From Hymenobacter baengnokdamensis (GTDB lineage Bacteria; Bacteroidota; Bacteroidia; Cytophagales; Hymenobacteraceae), in the NCBI RefSeq assembly GCF_008728635.1, contig NZ_CP044285.1, positions 930,001 to 994,000 on the forward strand: a stretch of 64,000 nucleotides of DNA. Direction: 5' to 3'. Position 1 is the stretch's first letter; the number at the start of each line of letters is the position of its first letter. A model generated the notes under the pieces. The model ran no database searches. It saw nothing but the letters and a program-made list of their open reading frames with translations, and was not told the origin of the DNA. Shown here one piece after another: positions 42,298-51,596 of this stretch. Made by a program: the position numbers and the translations under genes.

Positions 42298-43347
42298 CTA
42301 CAGAATCAGCATCGCGTCGCCAAAGGCGAAGAAGCGGTACTTTTCTTTGATAGCTTCCTGGTAGGCCTCCATCAGCAGCTTGTAGCCGGCGAAGGCCGAA
42401 GCCATCATCACCAGCGTGCTTTCGGGCAGGTGAAAGTTGGTGAGCAGCGAGTTAGCGATTTTGAAGTCGTAGGGCGGATAGATAAACTTGTCGTTCCAGC
42501 CCTGCGTCACCTTAATGCGACTGTTGGCCGACACCGAGGCGTCGAGCGCCCGCATGGTCGTCGTGCCAATGGCGCACACCTGCTTTTTCGCATCCATCGC
42601 CTTGTTAACCACCTTCACGGCCTCGGCGCTCACGAAAAACTGCTCCGAGTCCATCTTATGCTTGGTGAGGTCTTCCACGTCCACGTTGCGGTAGGTGCCC
42701 AGGCCCACGTGCAGCGTAATGTAGGCCTTCTCTACACCCTTGATTTCCATGCGCTTCATCACTTCGCGCGAGAAGTGCAGGCCGGCGCTGGGAGCCGCCA
42801 CAGCGCCAATGTTCTCGGCATATATCGTCTGGTAGCGCTCTTTATCGGCGGGCTCGGTTTCGCGCTTCAGCACGTCTTTGGGCACGGGTGTTTCGCCCAG
42901 CTCGTAGAGCGCCTTGCGAAACTCCTCGTCGGTGCCGTCAAACAAAAACTTGATGGTGCGGCCCCGCGAAGTCGTATTATCAATTACCTCGGCTACAATG
43001 TCGGAGTCGCCGAAATACAGCTTATTACCTACCCGAATTTTGCGGGCGGGGTCCACCAGTACGTCCCACAGGCGGCCTTCCTTGTTCAGCTCACGCAGCA
43101 GGAATACCTCAATCTGCGCGCCGGTACGCTCCTTTTGACCGTACATGCGGGCCGGAAATACCTTGGTATCGTTGAACACGAAAACGTCGCCCTCCACAAA
43201 ATAATCCAGAATATCTTTGAACATCTTATGTTCAATCTGGCCGGTGGCGCGGTTTACCACCATCAGGCGCGATTCGTCGCGGTGGCGGGCAGGGTGACTG
43301 GCAATCAGCTCTTCGGGGAGTTCAAACTTGAACTCATGCAGTTTCAT
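42298..43347 (-). CDS. queA: tRNA preQ1(34) S-adenosylmethionine ribosyltransferase-isomerase QueA
   Basis: A 349-residue enzyme in queuosine synthesis that transfers and rearranges ribosyl from SAM onto preQ1 in tRNA. Family segments are [15 protein letters not shown] at the start, [37 protein letters not shown]-type [13 protein letters not shown] and [20 protein letters not shown]. The ATG at 43347 (MKLHEF) fits best; an ATG two codons upstream (43353) is also possible. A TACCTTTG element at 43395-43402 lies 41-47 bases upstream. Confidence 0.96.
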   Translation of the reverse strand: MKLHEFKFELPEELIASHPARHRDESRLMVVNRATGQIEHKMFKDILDYFVEGDVFVFNDTKVFPARMYGQKERTGAQIEVFLLRELNKEGRLWDVLVDPARKIRVGNKLYFGDSDIVAEVIDNTTSRGRTIKFLFDGTDEEFRKALYELGETPVPKDVLKRETEPADKERYQTIYAENIGAVAAPSAGLHFSREVMKRMEIKGVEKAYITLHVGLGTYRNVDVEDLTKHKMDSEQFFVSAEAVKVVNKAMDAKKQVCAIGTTTMRALDASVSANSRIKVTQGWNDKFIYPPYDFKIANSLLTNFHLPESTLVMMASAFAGYKLLMEAYQEAIKEKYRFFAFGDAMLIL

Positions 43348-43394
43348 CGCCATGATGGGCAGTACTAGGGGGAAGTTACCGAAAATTCGGGGGG

Positions 43395-43402
43395 CAAAGG
43401 TA
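43395..43402 (-). promoter_or_regulatory. -7 element TACCTTTG of queA
   Basis: The minus strand reads TACCTTTG, matching TAnnTTTG, and leaves a leader of about 40 bases. Confidence 0.6.
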
Positions 43403-43539
43403 CGGATTTTTTTTGGGTAAGGGTAAACTTGTCGGGCTAAGGCTATCAAATTCAGGGAAAAGCCATCTTGCGTACTACTTTTCGGGTGGTTTTGGGTTGT
43501 CGCCCGTCGGCAACTACCTAAAGATTACGCCTCATCCCT

Positions 43540-44805
43540 ATGCTTCTAACCTTTCGCCTGGTGCTCGAAAGCTTTGCCTTTGCCTGGCAGGCGCTACGGT
43601 CTAACCTGTTGCGTACCATCTTGTCGCTGCTGGGCGTTACGGTGGGTATTTTTTCGATTATAGCCGTGTTCATGGTCGTCGATTCGCTCGAAGCCAACGT
43701 GCGCAGCAGCATGAACTTCCTGGGCGACAAGGTTATTTACGTCAACAAGTGGCCCTGGGTATTCGAGTCTAACTTTCCCTGGTGGAAGTACTTCAACCGC
43801 CCCGTGCCCACGCTGCGCGAGTTTCAGCAGCTGCAAAAGATGCTGCCGGCCAGCAGCCAGAAGGGAGTTGCCATTTTCGTAGCCAAAAACGGCAACACGC
43901 TGAAGGCGGGCGTCAACTCGGTGAGCGACTGCGCTTTGGAAGGGGTAAGCTACGATTACCGCACGATATCGAGCGTGCCGATTGAGAAAGGCCGCTACTT
44001 TACGCCGCAGGAGATGGACGCCGGCCGGCCGGTAGCCATCATCGGTGCAACCATAGCCGAAAACCTATATCCGCAGGGCGACCCGCTAGGCCAGCAGCTC
44101 AAAACCCAGGGCCGCTACTTCACGGTGATTGGGGTGATGAAAAAAGAAGGAAAAAACCTGCTCGGCACGCCCAGCAACGACGCCAACTGCCTGATTCCGT
44201 ACGGCAGCTTCGCCAGCATTTTTGCCATGAGCAGCACCGGCATGAGCGGCCCGTCGCCCACACTCGGCGTGAAAGGCCGCGACGACGACCCCGGTCTGCT
44301 CAACCTCGAAGCCGAGATGCAGGGCGCTATGCGCATTATCCGTGGGCTCAAGCCCCGGCAGGAAGACAATTTTGCCCTCAATCGCCCCGAGATGATAGCC
44401 TCGGCTATTGGAAAGCTGTTTAGCGTTATTGGCATAGCCGGGGCCATTATTGGCTCGTTTGCGATGCTGGTAGGCGGCTTTGGCATTGCCAATATCATGT
44501 TTGTGTCGGTGCGCGAGCGCACCAACATCATCGGGATTCAGAAGTCGCTGGGGGCTAAAAATTTCTTTATTCTGTTCCAGTTTCTGTTTGAGGCCGTGTT
44601 CCTGTGTCTGCTGGGTGGCGCGACGGGTATTTTTCTGGTCTGGCTCATCACGCTTATCCCGCAGGATAGTATGGAGCTGTTTCTGAGCGCGGGCAATATC
44701 TCGCTGGGCTTATTGGTTTCGGTGGGCATTGGCATTCTGGCGGGTATTATTCCGGCGGTGCTGGCCGCCAACCTCGACCCGGTGATAGCTATCCGGGCTA
44801 AGTGA
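43540..44805 (+). CDS. ABC transporter permease, MacB/FtsX type
   Basis: A 421-residue permease with the MacB topology: a first helix with LRSNLLRTILSLLGVTVGIFSI, a periplasmic domain (about 50-285) and three C-terminal helices containing GGFGIANIMFVSVRERTNIIGIQKSLGA, which is the FtsX signature. The protein normally pairs with a LolD/MacB-type ATPase, which is not adjacent. It may work in efflux or lipoprotein handling. The ATG at 43540 fits the family start. Confidence 0.92.
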   Translation: MLLTFRLVLESFAFAWQALRSNLLRTILSLLGVTVGIFSIIAVFMVVDSLEANVRSSMNFLGDKVIYVNKWPWVFESNFPWWKYFNRPVPTLREFQQLQKMLPASSQKGVAIFVAKNGNTLKAGVNSVSDCALEGVSYDYRTISSVPIEKGRYFTPQEMDAGRPVAIIGATIAENLYPQGDPLGQQLKTQGRYFTVIGVMKKEGKNLLGTPSNDANCLIPYGSFASIFAMSSTGMSGPSPTLGVKGRDDDPGLLNLEAEMQGAMRIIRGLKPRQEDNFALNRPEMIASAIGKLFSVIGIAGAIIGSFAMLVGGFGIANIMFVSVRERTNIIGIQKSLGAKNFFILFQFLFEAVFLCLLGGATGIFLVWLITLIPQDSMELFLSAGNISLGLLVSVGIGILAGIIPAVLAANLDPVIAIRAK

Positions 44806-44920
44806 GCGAGCAATTTTTAATTAGCAAGTAGCTGATTTTCGGAAATATATACGCTGCTTTGGCCTAAGTGCCTGCTGCAGAACTGCCAAAGCACATTAAA
44901 AAATCATCCGATTAATTCCT

Positions 44921-44928
44921 TATCTTCG
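44921..44928 (+). promoter_or_regulatory. Possible -7 element TATCTTCG of LOG gene
   Basis: TATCTTCG differs at one base from TAnnTTTG. It would give a leader of about 60 bases that contains the hairpin at 44943-44968. Support is weak without a clear -33. Confidence 0.35.
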
Positions 44929-44942
44929 CGCTTTACTGTTGG

Positions 44943-44979
44943 CCGCCCCGCTCCCTGAGCTGGGGCGGTTTCGTTTTTC
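44943..44979 (+). terminator. Terminator-like hairpin in leader of LOG gene
   Basis: CCGCCCC and GCTC (44943-44953) pair with GAGC and GGGGCGG (44957-44968) with one bulged T, followed by TTTCGTTTTT. It lies 138 bases after the ABC permease stop and 16 bases before the LOG ATG, so it could end the permease transcript or attenuate the LOG gene. Confidence 0.6.
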
Positions 44980-44994
44980 CCCACCCTGGCAGGT

Positions 44995-45861
44995 ATGTCC
45001 AAACTTAAAAAAACCAGCAAAACCAAGTCTTCCGACGATAGCCTGAATGCAGGCTCGGGCAAGACTATTGTGCAGCCCAACGTAAATGATAACAAGCTGA
45101 CTTCCATTACGGAGCTGCGCCAGCAAACCGGCAATACGCCCAAAACCACGCCCGACCCCGACGAGCAGCGCATCCGTAAAGCCTTCGTAGACAAAGACTG
45201 GAACGAGATTAAAATTGCCGATAGCTGGCAGATTTTCAAGGTGATGGCCGAGTTTGTGGAAGGCTTCGAGAAGCTATCCAAAATCGGCCCCTGCGTCAGC
45301 ATTTTCGGCTCAGCGCGTACCAAGCCCGACAACCCGTACTACCAGATGGCCGAGGAAATCGCCTCCAAGCTGGTGCGCCACGGCTACGGCGTTATCACGG
45401 GGGGCGGCCCCGGCATTATGGAAGCCGGCAACAAGGGCGCCCGCGCCGAAGGCGGCAAGTCGGTAGGCCTTAACATTGAGCTGCCTTTCGAGCAAACCCA
45501 CAACATCTACATCGACCAAGACAAGTGCATCAACTTCGATTACTTCTTCGTGCGCAAGGTGATGTTTGTAAAGTATGCCCAGGCCTTCGTGGGTATGCCC
45601 GGCGGCTTCGGCACCATCGACGAGCTGTTTGAGGCCCTGACCCTGATTCAAACCAAGAAAATCGGACGCTTCCCCATCGTGCTGGTAGGCACGGCCTACT
45701 GGAGCGGCTTGTTTAAGTGGATTGAAGACGTGATGCTCCACGAAGAGCACAACATCTCGGCCGAAGACATGCACCTGGTGCAGATAGTGGACGACGCCAG
45801 CGAGGCCGTTAAAATCATCGACGATTTCTACCACAAGTACTCATTGTCGCCGAATTTTTAG
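44995..45861 (+). CDS. LOG family (TIGR00730) nucleotide 5'-monophosphate phosphoribohydrolase
   Basis: A 288-residue Rossmann-fold protein. The key motifs are GYGVITGGGPGIMEAGNKGA near residue 130 and MPGGFGTIDELFEAL near 198, the PGGxGTxxE active-site signature of cytokinin-activating LOG enzymes. Residues 1-60 form a Lys/Ser/Thr-rich disordered extension typical of the longer bacterial form. In bacteria these enzymes are thought to cleave ribose 5-phosphate from nucleoside monophosphates; the real substrate is unclear. Confidence 0.92.
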   Translation: MSKLKKTSKTKSSDDSLNAGSGKTIVQPNVNDNKLTSITELRQQTGNTPKTTPDPDEQRIRKAFVDKDWNEIKIADSWQIFKVMAEFVEGFEKLSKIGPCVSIFGSARTKPDNPYYQMAEEIASKLVRHGYGVITGGGPGIMEAGNKGARAEGGKSVGLNIELPFEQTHNIYIDQDKCINFDYFFVRKVMFVKYAQAFVGMPGGFGTIDELFEALTLIQTKKIGRFPIVLVGTAYWSGLFKWIEDVMLHEEHNISAEDMHLVQIVDDASEAVKIIDDFYHKYSLSPNF

Positions 45862-45881
45862 GCTAAAATCCCCTTTTGTTG

Positions 45882-45911
45882 AAAGCCGGACGGAAACGTC
45901 CGGCTTTTTTG
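45882..45911 (+). terminator. Intrinsic terminator after LOG gene
   Basis: An 11-bp stem (45882-45892 with 45897-45907) with GAAA tetraloop is followed by TTTTG. It separates the LOG gene from polA. Confidence 0.9.
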
Positions 45912-45957
45912 TTGCTTTTTTGAGAAGGTCGGCAGCACCCGTAATTCTGCCGCCCCG

Positions 45958-45964
45958 TACTTTG
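45958..45964 (+). promoter_or_regulatory. Possible -7 element TACTTTG of polA
   Basis: TACTTTG is TAnTTTG, one base shorter than consensus, and ends seven bases before the polA ATG. If used, the mRNA is almost leaderless. Confidence 0.4.
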
Positions 45965-45971
45965 CCCTACC

Positions 45972-48872
45972 ATGACTGACCAGCCCACTGCTCCCGCCAA
46001 AAAGCTCTTCCTGCTCGACGCTTTTGCCCTTATCTACCGCTCGCACTTCGCCTTTTCCAAAAACCCGCGCATCAACTCGAAGGGCGTGAATACGGGCGCA
46101 ATATTAGGTTTTACGAATACCTTGGTGGAGGTGCTGCAAAAGGAGAAGCCTACCCATATCGGGGTGTGCTTTGATGGGCCGAAGAAGACCTTTCGCCACG
46201 AGCAGTTCGCGGCCTACAAGGCCCAGCGCCAGGCCATGCCCGAGGATATTGGGGTGGCAATTCCCTACATCAAGCAGATTATCAAGGCCTTTCATATCCC
46301 GGTTCTGATGATGGATGGGTACGAGGCCGACGACGTAATCGGCACCATTGCCCAGCGGGCCGAGGCCCACGGCTTCGAGGTGTTTATGATGACGCCCGAC
46401 AAGGACTACTGCCAGCTGGTAACGGAAAACATCAAAATATACCGCCCGGCTTTTATGGGCAACGCGGCCGAAGTGCTCGACGTGGCGCACGTGCTGCAAC
46501 GCTTCGAGATTGAGCGCGTCGAGCAAGTAATTGATATTCTGGGCTTGCAGGGCGATGCGAGCGACAATATTCCCGGTATTCCGGGTATCGGAGAGAAAAC
46601 GGCCAAGACGCTGATTCAGAAGTACGGCTCGGTAGAGAACCTGATTGCTAACGTGGATGAGCTGAAAGGCAAGCAGCAGGAAAACGTGCGCAACTTCGCC
46701 GAGCAGGGCCTGCTGAGCAAGGAGCTGGCGACCATCCACGTCAACGTGCCCATCGATTTTGAGCCCGAATCACTGACGGTTGATGCGCCCGACGAAGCCC
46801 AGCTACGCGGGCTGTTCGACGAGCTGGAGTTTCGGCAGCTGGCCGCGCGGGTGCTGAGTGGCGGCGCGGCGGCGCCCAGTGCTGGTCGGGGCCCGGCCGC
46901 GCCGGTAGGGCGCGGGGCGCGCCGGCCCAAAGTAGCCGCGCCGAGCGCCCAGGGCTCGCTCTTTGGCGAGGGCAGCGAAGCCGTAATAATCGCCGCCGAA
47001 AACGGCGAGTTTGCGCCCGGCGATGAGGGCGCTTACTACACCGGCCCGCGCAAAACGCTGGAAGACGTGCCGCATCACTACCACCTGATAGACACGCCTG
47101 CGCTACGCACCTCATTGCTGGCCTTCTTGTTGCAGCAGCCCGAAGTGAGCTTCGACACCGAAACCACCGGGCTCAATACCATGACGGCGCGGCTGGTGGG
47201 CCTCTCATTCAGCTACGTGCCGGGTGAGGCGTACTACGTGCCCGTGCCGCAGGACGACGCCGAGGCCGCGCAGGCGCTGGTAGACGAGTTTCGGCCGTTT
47301 TTTGAGAGCGGGGCCATTGTGAAAGTAGGCCAGAATATCAAGTACGACCTGCTCATTCTCAAGAACTACGACGTGCGCGTAGCCGGACCGTTCTTCGATA
47401 CTATGCTGGCGCATTACCTCATCGAGCCCGACATGCGCCACAACATGGACGTGCTGGCCGAGACGTATCTGCACTACACGCCGGTGCCCATCACCGACCT
47501 CATCGGGCCCAAGGGCAAAAGCCAGAAAACAATGGCCGACATCGAGCCGGCCCGCGTGCGCGACTACGCCTGTGAAGACGCCGACGTGACCTTGCAGCTG
47601 CGCCACGTATTCGAGCCCATGCTCAAAGACCTGGGTTTGCTGGGCTTGCTAAATGACGTGGAAAACCCGCTGGTGCCGGTGCTGGCCGACATCGAGCGCG
47701 AGGGCGTGCGCATCGACTCCAACGCCATGAACGAGTACTCGGCCGAGCTGCAAGGCTACGTGCAGGAGCTGGAAACGCAGATTTTTAAAGAAGCCGGCGA
47801 GGTGTTCAACATCGGCTCGCCCAAGCAGCTGGGCGAGGTGCTGTTTGATAAGATGCAGCTCGGCGGCGGCAAAATCAAGAAAACCAAAACCGGGCAGTAT
47901 GCAACCGGCGAGGAAATCCTGAGCGTGCTGGCTATCGACAACCCCATCGCCGGCCTTATCCTGGAATATCGCCAGCTTACCAAGCTGCGCTCGACCTACG
48001 TGGAGGCGCTGCCGCAGCTGGTGTGCGAAGATGGGCGCGTGCATACCACGTTCAACCAGGCCGTTACGGCTACCGGCCGCCTTTCCTCCACTAACCCGAA
48101 TTTGCAGAATATTCCCATTCGTACCGAGAAGGGCCGTGAAATCCGCAAGGCCTTCGTGCCGCGCGATGAAAACCATATATTGCTGGCCGCCGACTACTCG
48201 CAGGTAGAGCTGCGCATCATGGCCGACTTCTCGGGCGATAAAACCATGATTGAGGCCTTCCGCCTGGGGCAGGATGTGCACGCCAGCACCGCCAGCAAGG
48301 TGTTCCATGTGCCACTGAGTGAAGTTGATAGCGAAATGCGCCGCAAGGCCAAGACCGTGAACTTCGGTATTATTTACGGCATCTCGGCCTTTGGCCTGGC
48401 CCAGCGCATCGGCATCAGCCGCAAGGAAGCCACTGATATTATCGATACCTATTTCCAGGAATTTCCGTCGGTAAAGCAGTTTATGGACGACAGCATCAAC
48501 CGCGCCCGCGAGCTCGAATACGCCGAAACCCTGCTCAAGCGCCGCCGCTACCTGCGCGACATCAACTCGCGCAACGCCACGTTGCGCGGCTACACTGAGC
48601 GCAACGCCATCAACGCGCCCATCCAGGGCACGGCCGCCGATATCATCAAGATGGCGATGATTAACATCCACGACTTCCTGGAGCGCGAGCAGCTGGGCAC
48701 CAAGATGATACTGCAAGTACACGACGAACTCGTGTTCGACGCCGTGCGCGAAGAAGTGGACTACGTGACCCCGAAAATCCGCGAGCTGATGACCACCGCC
48801 CTGCTGCTGCCCCACGGCGTGCCGCTGGAGGTGGAGGTCGGCACGGGGGATAACTGGCTGAAGGCGCACTAG
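45972..48872 (+). CDS. polA: DNA polymerase I
   Basis: A 966-residue polymerase with all three domains. The 5'-3' exonuclease covers about 10-290 (LFLLDAFALIYRSHFAF; SDNIPGIPGIGEKTAKTLI). A Pro/Ala/Gly linker follows at about 300-330. The 3'-5' exonuclease is present with intact DxE (SFDTETTGLN) and VGQNIKYDLLIL and YACEDADVTLQL. Polymerase motifs A (LLAADYSQVELRIMADFSGD), B (RRKAKTVNFGIIYGIS) and C (LQVHDELVFD) are intact. It should act in Okazaki-fragment processing and repair. The convergent lipoprotein gene ends six bases beyond the stop. Confidence 0.98.
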   Translation: MTDQPTAPAKKLFLLDAFALIYRSHFAFSKNPRINSKGVNTGAILGFTNTLVEVLQKEKPTHIGVCFDGPKKTFRHEQFAAYKAQRQAMPEDIGVAIPYIKQIIKAFHIPVLMMDGYEADDVIGTIAQRAEAHGFEVFMMTPDKDYCQLVTENIKIYRPAFMGNAAEVLDVAHVLQRFEIERVEQVIDILGLQGDASDNIPGIPGIGEKTAKTLIQKYGSVENLIANVDELKGKQQENVRNFAEQGLLSKELATIHVNVPIDFEPESLTVDAPDEAQLRGLFDELEFRQLAARVLSGGAAAPSAGRGPAAPVGRGARRPKVAAPSAQGSLFGEGSEAVIIAAENGEFAPGDEGAYYTGPRKTLEDVPHHYHLIDTPALRTSLLAFLLQQPEVSFDTETTGLNTMTARLVGLSFSYVPGEAYYVPVPQDDAEAAQALVDEFRPFFESGAIVKVGQNIKYDLLILKNYDVRVAGPFFDTMLAHYLIEPDMRHNMDVLAETYLHYTPVPITDLIGPKGKSQKTMADIEPARVRDYACEDADVTLQLRHVFEPMLKDLGLLGLLNDVENPLVPVLADIEREGVRIDSNAMNEYSAELQGYVQELETQIFKEAGEVFNIGSPKQLGEVLFDKMQLGGGKIKKTKTGQYATGEEILSVLAIDNPIAGLILEYRQLTKLRSTYVEALPQLVCEDGRVHTTFNQAVTATGRLSSTNPNLQNIPIRTEKGREIRKAFVPRDENHILLAADYSQVELRIMADFSGDKTMIEAFRLGQDVHASTASKVFHVPLSEVDSEMRRKAKTVNFGIIYGISAFGLAQRIGISRKEATDIIDTYFQEFPSVKQFMDDSINRARELEYAETLLKRRRYLRDINSRNATLRGYTERNAINAPIQGTAADIIKMAMINIHDFLEREQLGTKMILQVHDELVFDAVREEVDYVTPKIRELMTTALLLPHGVPLEVEVGTGDNWLKAH

Positions 48873-48878
48873 CGGTAG

Positions 48879-49364
48879 TTACCGCGCCAGCGTCTGAACT
48901 ACAGTCTGAGCCTGTGTGCCGGTAGTCAGGCGAAGCGTGTCGGCGCTCAGCTTGCGGATAGTATAGCCGGTAGTTGAAGTAATACCGGTAGTGCCGAGCG
49001 GCACGGTTTTGCCGAGCGTGATGGCAATTGCCTGTTGGGCGGCATCAAACTGCCACTTGCCGGTGGCCGTCTGCGGGTCAGTCGTTTTCTCTTTGAGTTG
49101 GCCTTCATCGAAAAGCAGGCTGCCATCAGTATTAAATTGATAGGTGTCATCCTTACGGTAAACAGGGAAGGTGGCATACCAATTTGTCGTTTGAGCCGGA
49201 GTGACCATGTTGTCGGTGGAGGTCGAAGCTACTATACGCCAGGCGTGGGCAGCTAGCAGGCTCGTATTGGCGTCAGGAGCAGGTGTATCCTTATGGCAGG
49301 CACTGGCTAGTAGCAGAGCGCCGGTTCCGATAAGAATAGCAGGCCGGCGGGAGAAGCTGGGCAT
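48879..49364 (-). CDS. Lipoprotein, lipocalin-like small domain
   Basis: A 161-residue lipoprotein: MPSFSRRPAILIGTGALLL with lipobox ASAC. The body begins LLAAHAWRIVASTSTDNM and contains YQFNTDGSLLFDEG and GKWQFDAAQQAIAITLG, the arrangement of short beta strands seen in lipocalin-like Bacteroidota lipoproteins (W-x-x near the start, TGKW in the middle). Ligand unknown. The ATG at 49364 is chosen because it starts the signal. A TTTTGCGCGAAAA palindrome (49370-49382) sits just upstream, similar to the one before the brkB-family gene. Confidence 0.65.
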   Translation of the reverse strand: MPSFSRRPAILIGTGALLLASACHKDTPAPDANTSLLAAHAWRIVASTSTDNMVTPAQTTNWYATFPVYRKDDTYQFNTDGSLLFDEGQLKEKTTDPQTATGKWQFDAAQQAIAITLGKTVPLGTTGITSTTGYTIRKLSADTLRLTTGTQAQTVVQTLAR

Positions 49365-49567
49365 AAGCTTTTGCGCGAAAAGTGAGTAGAAACAAAAATA
49401 GCCCGACAGTTCTATATTCTTTAATTTTGCCCTGCTCTTCGCCATACCACTTCAAAGTGATAGTAGAAACCGACAAGGACTTACTAAAGCTGCGCCAAGC
49501 CCCACTGCTCATCATAGGCGGACCTTTAAGCTTCATTCCTGGACAGGGCGCGAAGCTTATATATAAA

Positions 49568-50632
49568 ATGAAAAATATTATAACTTTACTGCTGGCTCTG
49601 CTGAGCCAGGTGGCCTTGGCTCAATCCCGAAAAGACGAGCTTACCGCCCTGCTCCAGCGCCACAACGTGCCCGGTGTGCAGGTGGTGTACACCAAAGGCA
49701 AAGCCGTGGAGGCCTACAACCTGGGCGTGCGCGAAGCCGGCACCAGCCAGCCCGTTACGGCTACTACTATCTTCGAGGCGGCGTCGCTAGGCAAGGAAAT
49801 GCTGGCCTACGTGGCCCTGCGTCTGCACGACCGCGGCCTGCTCGACCTCGATAAGCCACTGCTCCAGTACTATGACTACCCGCGCCTGCAGGGCCAGCCG
49901 CGCGCGGCCCGCATCACGGCGCGCATGGCGCTGGCACACACCACGGGCCTGCCCAACTGGGCCGAAAACCCGACGACGCCCAGCTGGAAAACCTCGGCCC
50001 TGGTGCTGAAATATGCCCCCGACAGCTGCTGGAACTACTCGGGCGAGGGCTACACATTCTTGCAGAAAACGCTGGAACACCTCACTGGTAAGTCGTGGGA
50101 GAAGCTAGCGCAGCAGGAGATATTTACGCCGTTGGGACTGAAAAACACTAGCTTCATCTGGCAGCCAGCTTTCGCGGCCACGGCCAGCGCCGGCCACGAC
50201 GGGGCGGGTAAGCCCTCGCCCATCGACCACTTTATGGAGCCTTACGCGGGGTTCAGTTTGTATTCAACGGCTATCGATTACAACCGCTTTTTGCAGGCGC
50301 TGCGCACCGGGCAGGGGCTGAAGCCCGCTACCGCCCGGCTGCTGCGCATCCCCGCCACGGCGGCTGACCGCTGCGGCAAAGCCGCCTCGGCCGCCGACCC
50401 GTACATAGACTGGGCCTGCGGGGTAGGGCTGGCCAGCACCAGCCAGGGCCTGGCGCAATGGCAGTGGGGCGATAACGGCAACTTCAAGGGCTTCTTTATG
50501 ACTTTGCCGGGCAAACAGGAGAGCTTGTTGTTATTTACCAACAGTGCCAACGGCCCGCAGCTAGTGGATGAGGTACTGCGGCTATTCTTTGGCCCCGGCC
50601 AGTACCGGGCCACGCAGTGGCTAACCGAATAA
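49568..50632 (+). CDS. Serine hydrolase, class C beta-lactamase-like
   Basis: A 354-residue exported hydrolase with signal MKNIITLLLALLSQVALAQ. The catalytic S-x-x-K is Ser73-Leu-Gly-Lys76 in FEAASLGKEM, the tyrosine motif is Tyr157-Ser-Gly in CWNYSGEGYTF, and the third motif region is WQWGDNGNFKGFFM. It is likely to be an esterase or D-Ala-D-Ala peptidase-like enzyme rather than a true beta-lactamase. The ATG at 49568 starts the signal peptide; longer in-frame extensions are not signal-like. Upstream, 49365-49567 shows only AT-rich DNA. Confidence 0.88.
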   Translation: MKNIITLLLALLSQVALAQSRKDELTALLQRHNVPGVQVVYTKGKAVEAYNLGVREAGTSQPVTATTIFEAASLGKEMLAYVALRLHDRGLLDLDKPLLQYYDYPRLQGQPRAARITARMALAHTTGLPNWAENPTTPSWKTSALVLKYAPDSCWNYSGEGYTFLQKTLEHLTGKSWEKLAQQEIFTPLGLKNTSFIWQPAFAATASAGHDGAGKPSPIDHFMEPYAGFSLYSTAIDYNRFLQALRTGQGLKPATARLLRIPATAADRCGKAASAADPYIDWACGVGLASTSQGLAQWQWGDNGNFKGFFMTLPGKQESLLLFTNSANGPQLVDEVLRLFFGPGQYRATQWLTE

Positions 50633-50652
50633 TAGTAATTGATTTGCTGCTG

Positions 50653-51105
50653 ATGTCTTCCAAACCCGCCCTCCACGCTGCCTGCCTGGCCTACGTGCAA
50701 GCCCGCCTCGATGCGGCCCGCGCCGGCATGGCGGCCGCCCAGGAGTCCTCAAACTCCGAAACCAAGAGCAGCGCCGGCGATAAGTATGAAACCGGCCGCG
50801 CCATGGCCCAGCAGGAGCGCGACCGCCACGCCGCCCAGCTGCATGAGGCCCAGCAACTGCTGGCTGCCCTGCAAAAAATCAACCCCGACCTGGCCAGCGA
50901 TACCGTGCGCCTGGGCGCGCTGGCCAGTACCAGCCTGGGGCTGTTTTACGTCAGCATCAGCGCGGGGCGGCTGGCTACGGCCGCAGGGCAGGAGTTTATG
51001 GCCGTGTCGGCGGCGGCACCGCTGGCGGCAGCGCTGCACGGGCGGCGGGGCGGCGAGGAAGTGGTTTTTAACGGCCGGCCGGTGCGGGTGCTGGCCGTGA
51101 GCTAG
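50653..51105 (+). CDS. GreA/GreB-like C-terminal domain protein
   Basis: A 150-residue cytoplasmic protein. An N-terminal helical hairpin (AYVQARLDAARAGMAAAQES, then SNSETKSSAGDKYETGRAMA and a second long helix) is followed by a small beta domain (DTVRLGALASTSLGLFYVSI then VVFNGRPVRVLAV). This is the plan of short GreA/GreB-related factors that in Bacteroidota are often mislabelled 3-oxoacyl-ACP synthase. It may bind RNA polymerase; that is inference. It starts 20 bases after the serine hydrolase stop. Confidence 0.65.
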   Translation: MSSKPALHAACLAYVQARLDAARAGMAAAQESSNSETKSSAGDKYETGRAMAQQERDRHAAQLHEAQQLLAALQKINPDLASDTVRLGALASTSLGLFYVSISAGRLATAAGQEFMAVSAAAPLAAALHGRRGGEEVVFNGRPVRVLAVS

Positions 51106-51149
51106 CGGCCGGCGCGCACCCTGGCCGCGCGCTCATCGTATGCAGCGGT

Positions 51150-51596
51150 ATGGAAACTACTCTTCGCTCACTCGCCCAGCTGCCCGCCCCCAAAACTACC
51201 CCGCTCCAAGATGTGGCCCGTTGCCTGCTCGGCAGCTTTATGGTGACGGCCGGTACGGGCCACCTCACTTTCGTGCGCCAGGATTTCCAGGCCCAGGTGC
51301 CCGATTTTGTGCCGCTCGATAAAGACACGGTAGTGCTGCTCTCGGGCGTAGTCGAGATTGGCCTGGGCCTGGCCCTGATTTTCTCGAAAGGACCAAGTCG
51401 GGTGCGCATGGGCCTGGGGCTGGCGGCGTTCTACGCCGCCGTTTTTCCGGGTAATATTCACCAGTACACCCATCACCTGTCGGCTTTCGGGCTCGATACC
51501 GACGGCAAGCGGCTGGGGCGGCTGTTCATGCAGCCCGTGCTGATGGGCGTGGCGCTGTGGGCTACCGGCGCGCTACAAGCGCTCCGCAAAAAGTAG
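51150..51596 (+). CDS. DoxX-family membrane protein
   Basis: A 148-residue protein with four membrane helices. ARCLLGSFMVTAGTGHLTFVR near 23-43, VVLLSGVVEIGLGLALIF near 61-78 and LGLAAFYAAVFPGNIHQY near 88-105 fit the DoxX/DoxD-like small membrane proteins. Its role is unknown. The TAG stop is part of the left arm of the palindrome 51593-51670. Confidence 0.8.
   Translation: METTLRSLAQLPAPKTTPLQDVARCLLGSFMVTAGTGHLTFVRQDFQAQVPDFVPLDKDTVVLLSGVVEIGLGLALIFSKGPSRVRMGLGLAAFYAAVFPGNIHQYTHHLSAFGLDTDGKRLGRLFMQPVLMGVALWATGALQALRKK

Noticed and set aside
47649..48869. 406-codon open frame antisense to polA
   Set aside because: Covers the conserved polymerase domain; no family resemblance.
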